A program made the position numbers and the translations under genes. Below the pieces are notes generated by a model. It saw only the letters and a program-made list of their open reading frames with translations. It made no database searches and was not told where the DNA came from. Shown piece by piece: positions 21,911 to 33,477 of a stretch of DNA of 64,000 nucleotides. This stretch comes from Gremmenia infestans. Taxonomy: Eukaryota > Ascomycota > Leotiomycetes > Helotiales > Hamatocanthoscyphaceae. The stretch's first letter is position 1; every line of letters starts with the position of its first letter. The stretch lies in the NCBI GenBank assembly GCA_032629725.1, contig JAFEVB010000005.1, positions 434,001 to 498,000 of the forward strand, written 5' to 3'.

Positions 21911-24111
21911 ATGACTACTCCGGTACGGCAGTCCACCGGGTCAGATGAGGACGACGATGACATGTGAGAGAAGCAACTAAGACGCCTTTTGTGAAGGACT
22001 CTATCTTACTTTACTAGGAATATTGATGAGGACCAAGAATTACCCCTTCTTGCCGTGGAACAGAATACTACAAGTGGAAGCCAAGGGGCACTTGCTACTG
22101 TTCTACGAGATGCAACCAATTGGCTCCCACAAGTCAGATCCCTCAAGGAGACAGACGTCATCATTCTTCTTACGCCTGTGACCATTCCTATTAGCTCTGA
22201 TCCTACTGACACAAGGTGAGAAAGATGTTCTCTATGGTTCTGCTATTAGATAAATCCTGCACCTCCACCCTCCTTCTCAACCTCTTCGACAACTTTCCGG
22301 GGCTTTTGTTGCCTATCTAATAACTTGTTTGAAATCTTAAACGTAGTTGACTAACAAGCCAACCTTCTACAGTGATCCTTTTGAGCCCCTGGGACGCTCG
22401 TTAGCGAAGAGACACTCTCGCATTCGGCACGTACCTTACACCCAAAGGTCAGCATAGGACGCATCACACAAGACTAAAGCTAACCGTTCGGATCAGAAAT
22501 GGTATTACTTCAACTCACCTTGGGTTCATAAAACGAGGGCATGTTATTATACTTTGTTTCGCCCTGCGACCTGGCCAACATATCCAACTTGAATTTGCAG
22601 ATATTGCGCTGGCGGTCAGCGACAACAAACCTTGTATCATCGTGGTATGTTGTACGCCGATAGATGCAAACCAAGTTATTCCATTTCCCACCGTTATACA
22701 GACGGCTGGATATACTCCTCCGGCCCTCGAATCCACTGCTGCGTTGATTTTCGGGGAGCAGCAGTCAGCATTTCAAAGTGATCCATCACCAGCTGCCCAT
22801 TTTACAGACCCGCAGCGACCTAGATTATGGCCAGTCGAGCTGTGGAACGAGGTGCGGGATGTTTCAAGTGTGCTGGAGTTATGGAATGAGAGTATCAATG
22901 GGCGCTTCAGTCTCGACCAGACAACACTCGCCTCTCTTCTCCGACGTCCAGGCTACGCCAAACATTACGTTGTTCGAGACACAAAAAATGGTGTGATACT
23001 TGGTATATGTGCCACATATCTCTCATACGTTGATAAAGAAGGGGAAAAACTCATCGCCTCCATAGCAGCTCTCCTAGTCCGGTCCACGCACCGGCACTTA
23101 GGGATCGGTTTGAGCTTACACAGCCACGCGGTTTCTCAGCTTAAAAAAACACGAGGTGTTATACGTTTACAGTTCGGGAGTACTTTTCCGCGGATTCTCT
23201 ACGGGCCGCCTTCCGATATGAAATTCAATGAGGAGTGGTTCCGCCGAAGAGGATGGCACTTGGATAAGGATGTACCCGGACAGGGGCAAGCAATATATGA
23301 CCTCATTTTGGACTTCAAAGATTGGAAATATGGCGAAACTATTTCTCCAATGCAGCTGCAATTCAGGCTTTGTGCACAGGAAGATATGATGAGAGTTCTC
23401 GATCTTGTTGAGAGATCTTCTGCGAGACGGGGTAAAATGGGCTGGTTCGATCAGTACTCATCTCTAATGAACGGTCCCAACGTCAAAGATATTGTCTTAG
23501 CCCTCGAAAACAACAATATCGTTGCTACAGCACTCACATACACGCCATCTTGTGGTAGCCCAATTCCATCGAATCTACCGTGGGCCGCTCAAATATCCAC
23601 CGATATTGGTGGAGTAACCTGCATTTGCCTCCGTAAGTCGTTTCTTTGTGTATTGGTTACCCCTCATCAAGTTTGGTTCTTCCAATCTACAATAAGGCCA
23701 TGCTTCGAGCGAAAATTTGCATTATCTTGTGTCGGTGAATCAAAACTAGGTTCGGGTACTGTTCTACCAGACGTTTCGTCACAGTTACAGACGGAGGGAT
23801 CAAGGTTGCTTCAATGAGGCAAATCCTCATTTTTGCACGGAATAAAGTGTATCTATGTATTGAATTATATGGGAACTGACAATGATATAGCAATGGAGAA
23901 CACCACGGTCATGGTTGGCTTACTTGATGCTTGCATAAAGAATCTCCAAAATCAGGGTATGAAGAAAATGTTCATTGACGGAATATCCAGTGAGCTAGAT
24001 GCATTGAAGCAGCTAGGTAGGTTTCTAGAGTCTCGAAAATAATCTAATTTGCTAATGGTCAAAGGATTTCTGGAATGGGCGAAATATAAAGATGTATGGA
24101 AAGATACATAA
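21911..24111 (+). CDS. GNAT acetyltransferase-like protein with a C-terminal GH3 (NagZ-like) remnant
   Basis: Six exons are proposed: 21911-21963, 22018-22215, 22373-22447, 22497-23632, 23891-24016 and 24065-24111, encoding 544 residues. Residues 20-190 match the end of the GH3 glycosidase unit of fungal GH3-GNAT fusion proteins: DPFEPLGRSLAKRH, RIRHVPYTQRNGITSTH, then GYTPPALESTAALIFGE. A GNAT domain follows, with the acetyl-CoA loop STHRHLGIGLSLHSHA near residue 315. A second degenerate GNAT-like half ends with GGVTCICL, DACIKNLQNQGMKKMFIDG and GFLEWAKYKDVW. The GH3 barrel that should precede residue 20 is absent, and the acidic start MTTPVRQSTGSDEDDDD looks unlike it. The 258-bp intron 4 is the least certain join. 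The role is unknown; the fusion family is thought to act on GlcNAc compounds. Confidence 0.68.
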
Positions 24112-25557
24112 GCAGTCAGAGTATCCACTGTGGGCATGGGATTCGCAGTTGAGTTTTTGATAATGTGCCATCTCTATAGAGGTACTGATTGAATGCCGAA
24201 TATTTAGCCACGAAGACTTCCTGTTCAGACAACCTTCACCGACATGCGGTCTTTTCTCCACTATTGTTAGTGCCGGCAACTCCACAACTCAGAGTTTTCG
24301 GAGTCCAGATGGTTGATAGGCTACCATGATATGTTGGTCATCACGCAGCCACGTCGCCTGCATGATCTCCGGATGTCTTGGCTGCGTCGCGAGAAAACGC
24401 CATCTGCAGCGGTTGACGCAAAGGACGAGGAAACATTCCACCAGACCATTTCACCATAGTACAGTAATACATATGCGAAGTACGCAGTACATGGGGGTCA
24501 ATTATGCATACTTGAATTCATTAGTTCCAGGAATGCTGAACGCATGTGTGGCACTATGCAAAGTCTCTAGACCGACTTTATGTGCTCCTCGGATCGCCGA
24601 ATATTTCTACCCTGGAAATTATCATCGATCTTATCGATTGATCTCCGAGACCTTAATTAACCTTCAAAGTCGTTCCCGCGATCTTGTCGCATATTCAAGA
24701 ATTGGAATAGTATTCTTTTTTTCTGCGGCTGTACTATCTTTACATTGAGTTGATACCGTCGCTCAAACCAAATCGAGGTGAGAAGTGCCAAGGAGGGGGA
24801 AATTGTCTCTAGGGCGGCAGTAGGCTGCAGGCATTCAGCGAATAGAATGGTGTAATCACGACTTACGACACCTTGATTCGACACCAGCGGAACGAAGAGC
24901 GCTACCAAGGTGGATGAGTGAGTGACTGAAAATTATGTTCGCCAAAGCAACTTGAACTACTAGGACCTTTACTGCAATCTATTCGACTGCACGGTGGCGA
25001 TCCTTCACAAGCTTCTCTCTTTTCAGAATAGGAACCACCTCGTTAGTTGAAAAGCACTGCTGAACGAATACCCCGCAGGCATCAGGTACCAGGAGCGTCT
25101 ATTTGAATGATTAGATATTCGTAACTAGAATAAATGTCCCAGATGAAGCTATCGATGAAGTAATACTTTGGCAAATGAGTAAGGAAAGCGTTTCGGTGGA
25201 ACCTTGTAATGAAGACTTCGACCGACATCGAGAAATGTCCCTGCATGTCTATACTAATACAATTATTGTTTATTTTCAACCCCTTCTAAAGTCGGACATT
25301 GAAGAGTTAAGCTGCTGTGATGTTTTCCCTTAATCCAAGCTATCCAAGGGACTCTGGCTCTTCAGGTCCTATGGGTGCTATAGGTAGTTATCCATTATAC
25401 TTCAAGTAGTGTCATTAGCTTTTAGGCCAGTTGTCTCTATTCAAAACACATTTAGCAGCCATTCTAAAGGCAATTCTCCTTTGTGACACCAAGTATTTGG
25501 ACACTATCTTAATTTACATGTCATACACTACTACCATTATATCTCTCCAATCTCCAA
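24112..25557. other. Intergenic, no gene supported
   Basis: This is the convergent space between the GNAT gene and the Pth11-like gene. A 140-codon frame at 24326-24748 lacks any recognisable domain and its composition looks random. Confidence 0.5.
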
Positions 25558-27445
25558 TTATTTACTTATATCCCGCTCCTGAGTAGTCATAACCTCCGTC
25601 GTCTTCCGCACTTCCCATTCTCCCTTCGGTTTTTGCATTGGCAGGAATTCCTCACTACTGTCGTCCTGCAAAGGGTCCACACTTCGGTTCCGACTCAAAG
25701 TCGCACTGCTCTTACTTGCCCCCTTCCCATTCTGCCCATCATTCGTACTCTGAATCACCGTTGTAACGCCCACCCCATTTCTAACATCACTCAATACAAA
25801 TTCCGCAGCACCACCGACCTTTACATTACCCCCGCTCCGAAAATAGCCGGCTCGCGCAGGTCCATTGAAATTGCGCCATCCATGGCTACCGCTGGCGTTA
25901 GGGTCTGATGATCCCCCCAAAAGCCGTGAGCGTGCAAGGAAGCTTTGAAAGAGAGGTCGGAGAGTTGCCATTGCAGAGGCTGTTATGCCAATTCCGGGCT
26001 CGACGGTACTCCATATCGATAAATCGGTTGTGCTGTAAAGGAAGTCGCCTTGGGTGAGCTGTGAGATGTATGGAATGCGGACGATTGTTGCTGTGGAGCC
26101 ACTGAAATGAGATTGTTAGTACCTCAAGAGCTCAATGGGGGAGCATCTAGGATTTGGCTAAGCTAGGGGCTCAAGCAACGGAAACTTACACGGCTCCAAG
26201 TGCTAGAATCAAAGCAACCGAGACTTTGATCCGCGGGCTCATTACAAGGTTCCACACGAGGAATATTGGAAGGATTCCCAAAGTCCACTGTGACTGCATT
26301 TAGCCGGTGATATAAACGGAGAACATACCGCTAGCTCAGAGCAAACAGGCTTCTGTCTCCCATTTCCCGGTGGTTATGAAGGGGGTACTTGGTACTTACA
26401 TCAGCTGCAGCAGAAACAGCAGAATGAGCATAGCTCGAGTTGGCGATGACACTAGAACTTATGCATCCACCAGAATCACCCAAGTACTGTGCCATCCAAT
26501 TAGTAAATTCGTCCCTGAGAAGTTGGAAGAATATCTCTGAGAAGTTTAGGCGAGAAGGAACTTGCTAACCTTCGTCCAGAAGTACATCACCGGATGACAT
26601 TGGAACATTATGAGGAAGAAGTAGAAAGTGCTGAAAACGACGACAGCCACCATGACAGCCCAGATCACAATCTTCTCGCTTATCCTGACACAAATTCTGT
26701 TGAGGAAAATACAAATGCTGGCTTTCAGAACGGCGGTTGACGATACGTAGGTAAGTTCACAAAACCACCACCACTTGTTCCTTGTTAGTTCGTTGAAACA
26801 TTTATTCGGACCACGGTCTCACATACTTTGAGTGCTGTTGGGACGTCTGCAGGTGGGATATCGGCCAAGTGCCTTCCAGTTCCGTATTTAACCTGTGTTT
26901 GTACTTTTCAGTAAGGCTACCCACATCAAATAAAATCCCCATTGAATCCTCTACTTGAAAAGGGAAGTTTAGAGCTTTTGTTGCACGTCGCATTCCCTAG
27001 AATAAAGCATGCTCCGTGCAACTTGGAAAGGATGGGGGTTGAAGTGATGCGGAAAAGGGGATAAGAATATTTTGAACTGACCCCGAGTAGGACGAATGTA
27101 CAATAGAGGGAGAAGATGATCTGTTTGAATTCAAAGATCAGCAGCGTGTTGGACGACAATGATAGGCTTCAAATCATGATTCTGCTTTATTTCCTTCCAT
27201 ATTGTAGAAGTGTCATTTCTACAGCACCTTTGGTAGACACCTCAAACAAGTGAGGAAGTGGGGTGCTGGAATTGGGTTTTGGGAGAAGGACTCACCAACG
27301 CAAGAACAGCAAGCCAGTCATCCGTGCCAAAACTCCTTATCATCACTGCTCTCACATAACATCTCAAGCTGACAAAAACCCATGTTAACGCCAGGAACAA
27401 GATGGCAACAGCCTCGACCTCCGGGCCTCTGTTTACCTTCCCCAT
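25558..27445 (-). CDS. Pth11-like integral membrane protein (fungal rhodopsin-like domain)
   Basis: This is a seven-transmembrane protein of the fungal family that includes Pth11-type receptors. It has seven exons: 27445-27296, 27120-27082, 26892-26827, 26773-26570, 26486-26400, 26287-26190 and 26101-25558, giving 395 residues. Landmarks in order are RGPEVEAVAILFLALTW, GTDDWLAVLAL, KYGTGRHLADIP, WWWFCELTYVSSTAVLKASI, CHPVMYFWTKYLGDSGGCI, DWTLGILPIFLVWNLVMSPR, and TVEPGIGITASAMATLRPL. The cysteines in QCHPV and GGCI are typical of the family. The C-terminal tail of about 130 residues is Ser/Gly/Asn-rich and cytosolic. It lacks the extracellular CFEM domain of true Pth11. The ligand is unknown; accessory genes of this family vary greatly in number between fungi. 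Confidence 0.9.
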
Positions 27446-28734
27446 CGATCGAGATGATGAGGCCGTATGCCAAAAGAGATGTTTTCCAGGGAAGGAGCTC
27501 GAAGAAGCAGAGAAAGAAAAGACTTTAGAATACTGTATGATATTATATCCTAAGATGGCCTTCTGTCCCGTTCGGATGGAGGGTTCCCAGCCCGCGATCG
27601 TCCACTTGGCCTGTTGGTCACATCAAAAGTCTCTCCTGGATCTGAAAACCATATTCCCGCGCTGCATGAAACAATAAGGAGAAGCACCGGCGCTATCATC
27701 AGTATGACATAGCGCTCCCCCGGAATATCCACTTAACCTGGTGGCTAATACAAAGCCGGAGTGTTCATACAGTAGCATCAGAAACCTTCCTGAATCTGGA
27801 CACTTCCCCCCGCTTTTCATAAAGCAATAGAGCATCGGCGCTATGCTTAACAATGACCAGTTTCACTACGCGGACTGTGCCCTACTGAGGCTTAACGAAA
27901 TATAGAGGAAGCTAATACCGGCAGTTTGGGTAGGATTTCAGAGTCTGACTCGTTGAACCATCACCGCAAATCATGAGGCTCACCATCTTTCACGTACATA
28001 CAGAGACACAACCACATGTTTCCCCTGAAGTAGGAAGACACATGAAAGTGGCCGAGGCTATCATCAGCTCTTTGCTAGAAATGGATTAAATAGTTGGGAA
28101 CATAGTTTAAAAGGCGTCACCCTACGCCACATCCCGACCACCAACCCCCTGAGATGTTAGATGCAAGTACGAAGTAGATTTGGGCCGGAATTTTGCTGGA
28201 AATGGACGAAACACTTAGTGTAAATGGCCGATCTCCTAAGGCTGGCAAGTAGTCTGGGTCGGTGCTTTGTCCGGGAATAAATTACGACGTGCAGATATCT
28301 ACGGCAAGGTACGAACAAGTCTGATAGTGGCTCGGGGACCTCGATGTACGAAGTAAATGCGGGGATCATAGAGTGTTCCCAGTAAGTTCCCTATTCACCC
28401 CCAAAAACCTTCCACTCTTTCCTGGATACTCGATATTGCAATGGCACAAAGGGGAGTTTTGTTATGGTACAGAAATTATTAACGGCAGTCCTTGATTGAA
28501 CCTAATTCCTCGGCCATGAGGCTTTAAATGTTTTACGCTTATCCGAACTGGAAGGCAGTTAGTCAAGGGGCTACCTCGCGTCGTATCCGTACCCGCAAAG
28601 AGAACTCTGTACCTTGCAACTATTCAGGTTCTAGAATGCAATTCGAGGATTTTAAGCCTCGGGTGGACGGCAGTGACTAACCATCCCGGCCTGATATGGT
28701 CAAAGCACTTCTGTAAGTAAGGTCTGTGCTTGAA

Positions 28735-28771
28735 ATACTGTACGGAGTACGAAGAGTACTTCGTACAGTAT
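28735..28771. repeat. Hairpin-forming inverted repeat, 16-bp arms, 5-nt loop
   Basis: ATACTGTACGGAGTAC, then loop GAAGA, then GTACTTCGTACAGTAT. The arms match at 15 of 16 positions. It includes the recurrent nonamer TACGGAGTA discussed in the findings. Confidence 0.9.
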
Positions 28772-30848
28772 CTAGATTTTGATCGACAAGTAGTCAATCG
28801 AGCCAAGACAAGTCATTCTTACGTTTTGTAGTATTCATGCTGCCTTTGATCACATCTCCCCTCAACGTAAACTCACCACCATTTGGTGACGAAGCTTCCA
28901 ATGCCATCTTGCGCGTCTTCGGTTTTATCCGTATTTAACACCTGGGCAAATACAGTATTACGGTAGTTAAGCAGAATAAGTGCCTTTTTTCATGTCCGTC
29001 ACGAGGCAACTCAAAACATCCTGCGAGTAGCTGAGGCTGAGAATTTCAGCGAGTCATGCAGCGGGAAGGTTGACTTGTGGCCCCCTGATTGAATGAACGA
29101 GTTGTTTCGCATGTACCTCATCACGTGTAAATTCAGTCCTTGGTACCACTTCCCGGAAGTATTGTAAGTCTTAGGGTACCTAGTTTCCCCTCATTTAGGT
29201 CCTTTTAGTACCGAGTAGCATCAACACGAAATGCTGCAGTGCTCAACCTTTGAGGGAGACTTGACGTATTTGATATTTTCCCTGAGTTACTCCATGACTT
29301 CATCGGAAATTCAGGTTATGCGATAAGCTGGGAGTTAACGCTTCTCCCTCTCTGCATCGTGTCTTGTGTGACTTTTAGAGAGAACAAGTCTAACTATGAC
29401 AATTCTAGTAACGCAAAATAGAGGGGCACATTAGACACTAAACTGGACATCTATGGGAAGCCAGGTTTTTGCAGCTATAAGTCATCTAAGGTGTAGATTT
29501 TGCTGGAATGTTTAAAGACATAGCTAATCTGGGGAGTAGTTACGCGAAAGTCTGATACTCTTGGGCAGTCACTTCAAGTACGTGAAGGAAATGGGTCGTA
29601 TCTGAGCAACGCTTGCAATTCTACCATGCTGCAACCACAGCAAGTTGGCTAGGTATAGATGCCAGGAACCCACAATATCTCTCAAGCATCACCTTCCCAG
29701 CCTTTTCTCTTCATCAGCATAAGAATCTATTGGTGCTGAAATGTACAGAGAGGGTCGTCGCCGGTGTGCAGTCTCGGGAACAGGTAGGTGAATTGGCATC
29801 GACGCTCTTTCATCCATCCCAAACGCACTCACGCAGTTACGAACCTCAACTCTAATACAAGTCTTCAGACCTTCAAGTGCTCTGAACGTTCATAGAGATA
29901 TGCAAGTCAACTCGTCCCTACTACCTGGTACCGCGTAGCCTGTTTAAGCTCACAGTATTGCAACATCACAACGTTCTGCATCAGGTAATGCTGTTTTGAA
30001 AGCAATTACATACTGCGATCAACGCGATGCGTTCCCTTCCTTCCTTGTAGGGTGGATAACCCAAACGGCAAGTGCGAGTGCACAAAGCAAGACAAAATGG
30101 CACCACTTCAATTGTTGAAGATGGACCATAGCTCAATTGAAAACGCATTTGAGATGCCATCTACAACGCACTTGCTGTCGCATAGATTATCTTACTACAC
30201 GAGTGTTTATCACTAGATGATATTTTAAGATACAAACATATAAGTGGCAACAGTTTTAGTTGAAGAAAACTCAAGCGCTTTGTTTTGATAATAGACTTTT
30301 ATACTTCTGCAGTCAGTCGTCAATTATTGGTCCTCAACGTGTTCGAATATGCATTTGGATATTACCTTATATCTCTAATTAGCGACACTTGCTTGATTAA
30401 GTATGTTTTGGTGCAAATACCTGTCCAGAACCAAGTAGCTAGGATTTTTAAGACTCCTGGCCCAACTACGTGATGCAAGTGCCTGGAAAGGGGTAAATCG
30501 GAAGCGACATATGTTTATTTTGCAAGGTATGAATTGGCTACTATCAAACCAAAGTTTTAGATATAGTAATCCTTAGTCTCTTCCATCTCCTGATCCTACC
30601 TACAAACCAGATCTCTTTCAAGTCCTCGTCAAATAGTGTCACAATGGCTGGCTTAGCGAGCCCTGGTAGGGGGCTGCATTTACGTCGAAGGATCCGAAAA
30701 CCAGGCGCTATATCACCTCATAAACGCGCGATCACGAAGCCGCATTAACAAATCCACCTTACGGAATACTGCCTCTAGCTTAGAATCCGGGGTAGTCGTC
30801 TCGATAAGCAAGCTGCCGACACTGCAACAGCCAATGCTGCATTTCTGC

Positions 30849-30869
30849 GAGGTGAGGTGAGGTGAGGTG
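30849..30869. repeat. Microsatellite (GAGGT)x4
   Basis: There are four tandem copies of GAGGT in the gene-poor region. Confidence 0.9.
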
Positions 30870-31591
30870 TTCGAATCCTTCATTCAGAACCAAACTTCCA
30901 AGTACAGTTACTACACGTCTTCCTTCATCCCGAAGAAAGGGTAATTTTAGTACGGGTGCTTCAATGCGGTGATTTGCTATTCTGGATGCAGGAATAGAGA
31001 CCCGAGGACTGTAGGATGTCGTTTGAATTCTCTTCGGATCCTTGCCGAGACGTCGCACGGCATTGTCGTTGCTGTGGGGTCATCCTTTGAGTGTGCTTGA
31101 ATACATTAGGCTTCGATAGTTAGTGGCAGGAGTAATAACTGATGATAATGCCGCTACAATTCTATGGTCAGAGTCGTGCGGATTTGGCAAGTGGTAATTC
31201 TAGAAGCCAGCGAGGCCACGTCGTTGAGGAAAACAGATTCCTCCTGTGTTGGGGATTAGACAAGTCTCCATTGTAGTCTCGGAGGGCCCATAGTATGTGC
31301 ATCTACTCCTGGATTCCAACCCCCCTTTCTTCTGTAGGAGACTGACGTAGATAATTAGAGTTCCTGTGCAAGAATTCGCCGCCTGTCCTAGACGAATGTC
31401 TTCAATGAGGGATAAGCGACTGCAAGCTACATAACAAATTCCATGGGATGAATCAATCATTGAAGCAAGTCATCCCCTCCTAACGATCGAGTCCAAAAGA
31501 ACTAGTATGCATCTTCAATAAAATGTTTCATAAGGGCCAAAGATGGAATATCCCCTCTAACCCTTTGAAACAGAAATCGAGGTTTGTTCCA

Positions 31592-32841
31592 TCACAAACG
31601 GCTCTTTAACCCAAGATCAAACTTCTGCCCCACAAGTTCCTCACTCAATCTCCACAATCTCTCAGCCTTCTCAGGGTCAGAAGCCCATTTCGAAGGTCTC
31701 TTGAGTTGACAATCGTCCAAATACACCCCCCTCTCACCATCTAAAGCAGGATCTAAAGCAGCCACAAGATTAGTAGCTACGCCCTGATCCAAGTCCTTCC
31801 ATTTCTCAACCCTCAACAAGCCCTGCAGCCCTTCTTCATCCAGGCCCCTTACAATATCCGTCCTAATAGCTACACCGCATGACATGGTATCAGCATCCAC
31901 CATTGCGAAAATAGAAAGAGCCACTCAAAACTCACTACCAGGCATAACAGCGAAACTCTTCACACCCCTCCCATTCAAGCCCACCGCGAAAAGCACATTC
32001 GCCGTCTTACTCTGCCCATAAGCAACAGCCGGTTCATACCCCCCCATGCCCCTCAAAATCCCTTCCCCCATCCCCCGCCTCGGCTGCTCATCTGGCGGCA
32101 GCATATCCTTCTTCTCCGGATCTTGCCCCAGATCACTAAACCGCACCGGACTAATCCTATGTGCCTCACTACTCGTATTCACAACCCTGCCCCCGGATGC
32201 CAGTAACGGTAGCAGTAGATTCGTAAAGAGAAAAGGACCGAGGTGGTTGGTTGCGAACTGCAGTTCTATACCCTCGGCATTCAGCTGGCGGGAGAATACG
32301 TTGATGCCGGCATTGTTGAACAAGACGTCGATGGTCCTGCCGTGCAATAATCTCGTGATCGCGGAAGCAGCATCTCGCACGCTGGGGAACGAAGAGAAGT
32401 CTACGTGCACGCAAGAGACGTTCACATGCGGGATGAGCGCTGCTACGGCTTGGAGCTTTGCGGGGGTGCGGGAGGCGAGAATGAGGTGGGAGGGGGAGTG
32501 TGCTGCGATGGCCGTGGCGAGTGATTCGCCTAGACTGTTTGGAGAGACGCCCGTGATAAGAACTTGAACGTATATGTGTTAGCTGTGAGTAAACAGTATC
32601 TAGTTATAGTACATGAAAACATGGGTTGAGATCTTGGGCTGGGCTAGTATATCACCTGCCCTCACTGGCCCGAGAAGCACCAGCACCCCCTCTCTCCACA
32701 CAGACAAAGAAAACAACAAAGGGCTTAAAGGAAGAAGAAAAGGCTACTAAACTTACAAATCCCCCCCTCAATCCTCTTTGCAAACCGTCCTGCAACCTCC
32801 GTGCCACTCGTCTCAGCCCCAAATTGCTTAACACTCGCCAT
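31592..32841 (-). CDS. Short-chain dehydrogenase/reductase (retinol dehydrogenase-like)
   Basis: This is a NAD(P)-dependent oxidoreductase of the classical/extended SDR type. It has three exons, 32841-32757, 32562-31936 and 31869-31592, encoding 329 residues. The cofactor loop is LITGVSPNSLGE near residue 33, a TGxxxxxLG variant. Then come VHVDFSSF (adenine pocket Asp), VLFNNAGIN, FATNHLGPFLFTN, VVNTSSEAH with the catalytic serine, and AYGQSKTANVLFA with the catalytic YxxxK, followed by MPGTIRTDI. All catalytic elements are therefore present, unlike the SDR at 3283. The N-terminal 28 residues precede a 194-bp intron, longer than usual. The substrate is unknown. The neighbours give no pathway hint. 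Confidence 0.88.
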
Positions 32842-33477
32842 AATCTCACGAAAGGAAGAAGGAGAGAAAATAAGGCCCCAATCGGAATCCAATCCAATCC
32901 AATTCTATTTCTGAATGCGGGTGATGGTGCTAGTTGGAATTGTCGATTGGTGGTACTCGGTGCGTGCATAAGGGAGGGGGCCTTGGGTACCCCGCTTTCT
33001 CACAACCCGACCTGCTTGCAGTTTCTAAAACAAGCTCACGTGGGAGGCGCAGCATCCGGAAATGGAGCCAAGTAGGGCGCCATGATTGATTAGTATAGTA
33101 ATATAGGACGAATGCAATGGCAAGGGGGAATTGGATATGAAGAAATGAATTAAATGACAGGAAACAAATTTACTTGGTATGAAAATCACTTGACATCAAA
33201 TGGAAGCTTTAGCCGCATGTGACGAGATCCAACGACCGAAAGACGAAAGGTATGAAGAAGGAAATTGTTGAATTCACATGTAGTAGAACATTAGGTAGAG
33301 TGGATGATTGTCTGGTATTTGAAGATCCGAAGAATATCTAACACACAGAAAAGCGAGTCCCAGCAGATATCCCTTCCCTTAAACCTGATTGTACCAATCT
33401 TGAAAGCCCGTTCTTGAGAAAACATTGAACAAGTCCTATCAATACTGCCAACTGATGGAAGAGAGAAAGTGCCAACA
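32842..33477. other. Intergenic, no gene seen
   Basis: This is the upstream region of the SDR and the 3' flank of the kinase, both on the - strand. It holds short frames only. Confidence 0.45.

Larger units (their letters stand above)
27446..31591. other. Gene-poor region of about 4.1 kb
   Basis: No frame over 100 codons shows a domain or plausible splicing. Structure seen: two diverged related segments near 27657-27705 and 27800-27845, both ending in CGGCGCTAT; a 16-bp-arm hairpin at 28735; and a GAGGT microsatellite at 30849. It could contain lost genes or long non-coding transcripts, but nothing shows it. Confidence 0.5.

Noticed and set aside
24326..24748. 140-codon + strand frame between the GNAT and Pth11-like genes
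   Set aside because: Composition looks random, no splice continuity or motif.
15477..27445. A secondary-metabolite gene cluster including the SDR, hydrolase and membrane protein genes
   Set aside because: No backbone synthase, P450, or cluster regulator is present, and the genes are interspersed with housekeeping genes.
30863..30880. tRNA T-arm-like GTTCGAATCC
   Set aside because: It follows a GAGGT microsatellite, and no cloverleaf can be built upstream.
32046..32567. 173-codon + strand frame
   Set aside because: Antisense to exon 2 of the SDR gene with its catalytic motifs; a shadow frame.
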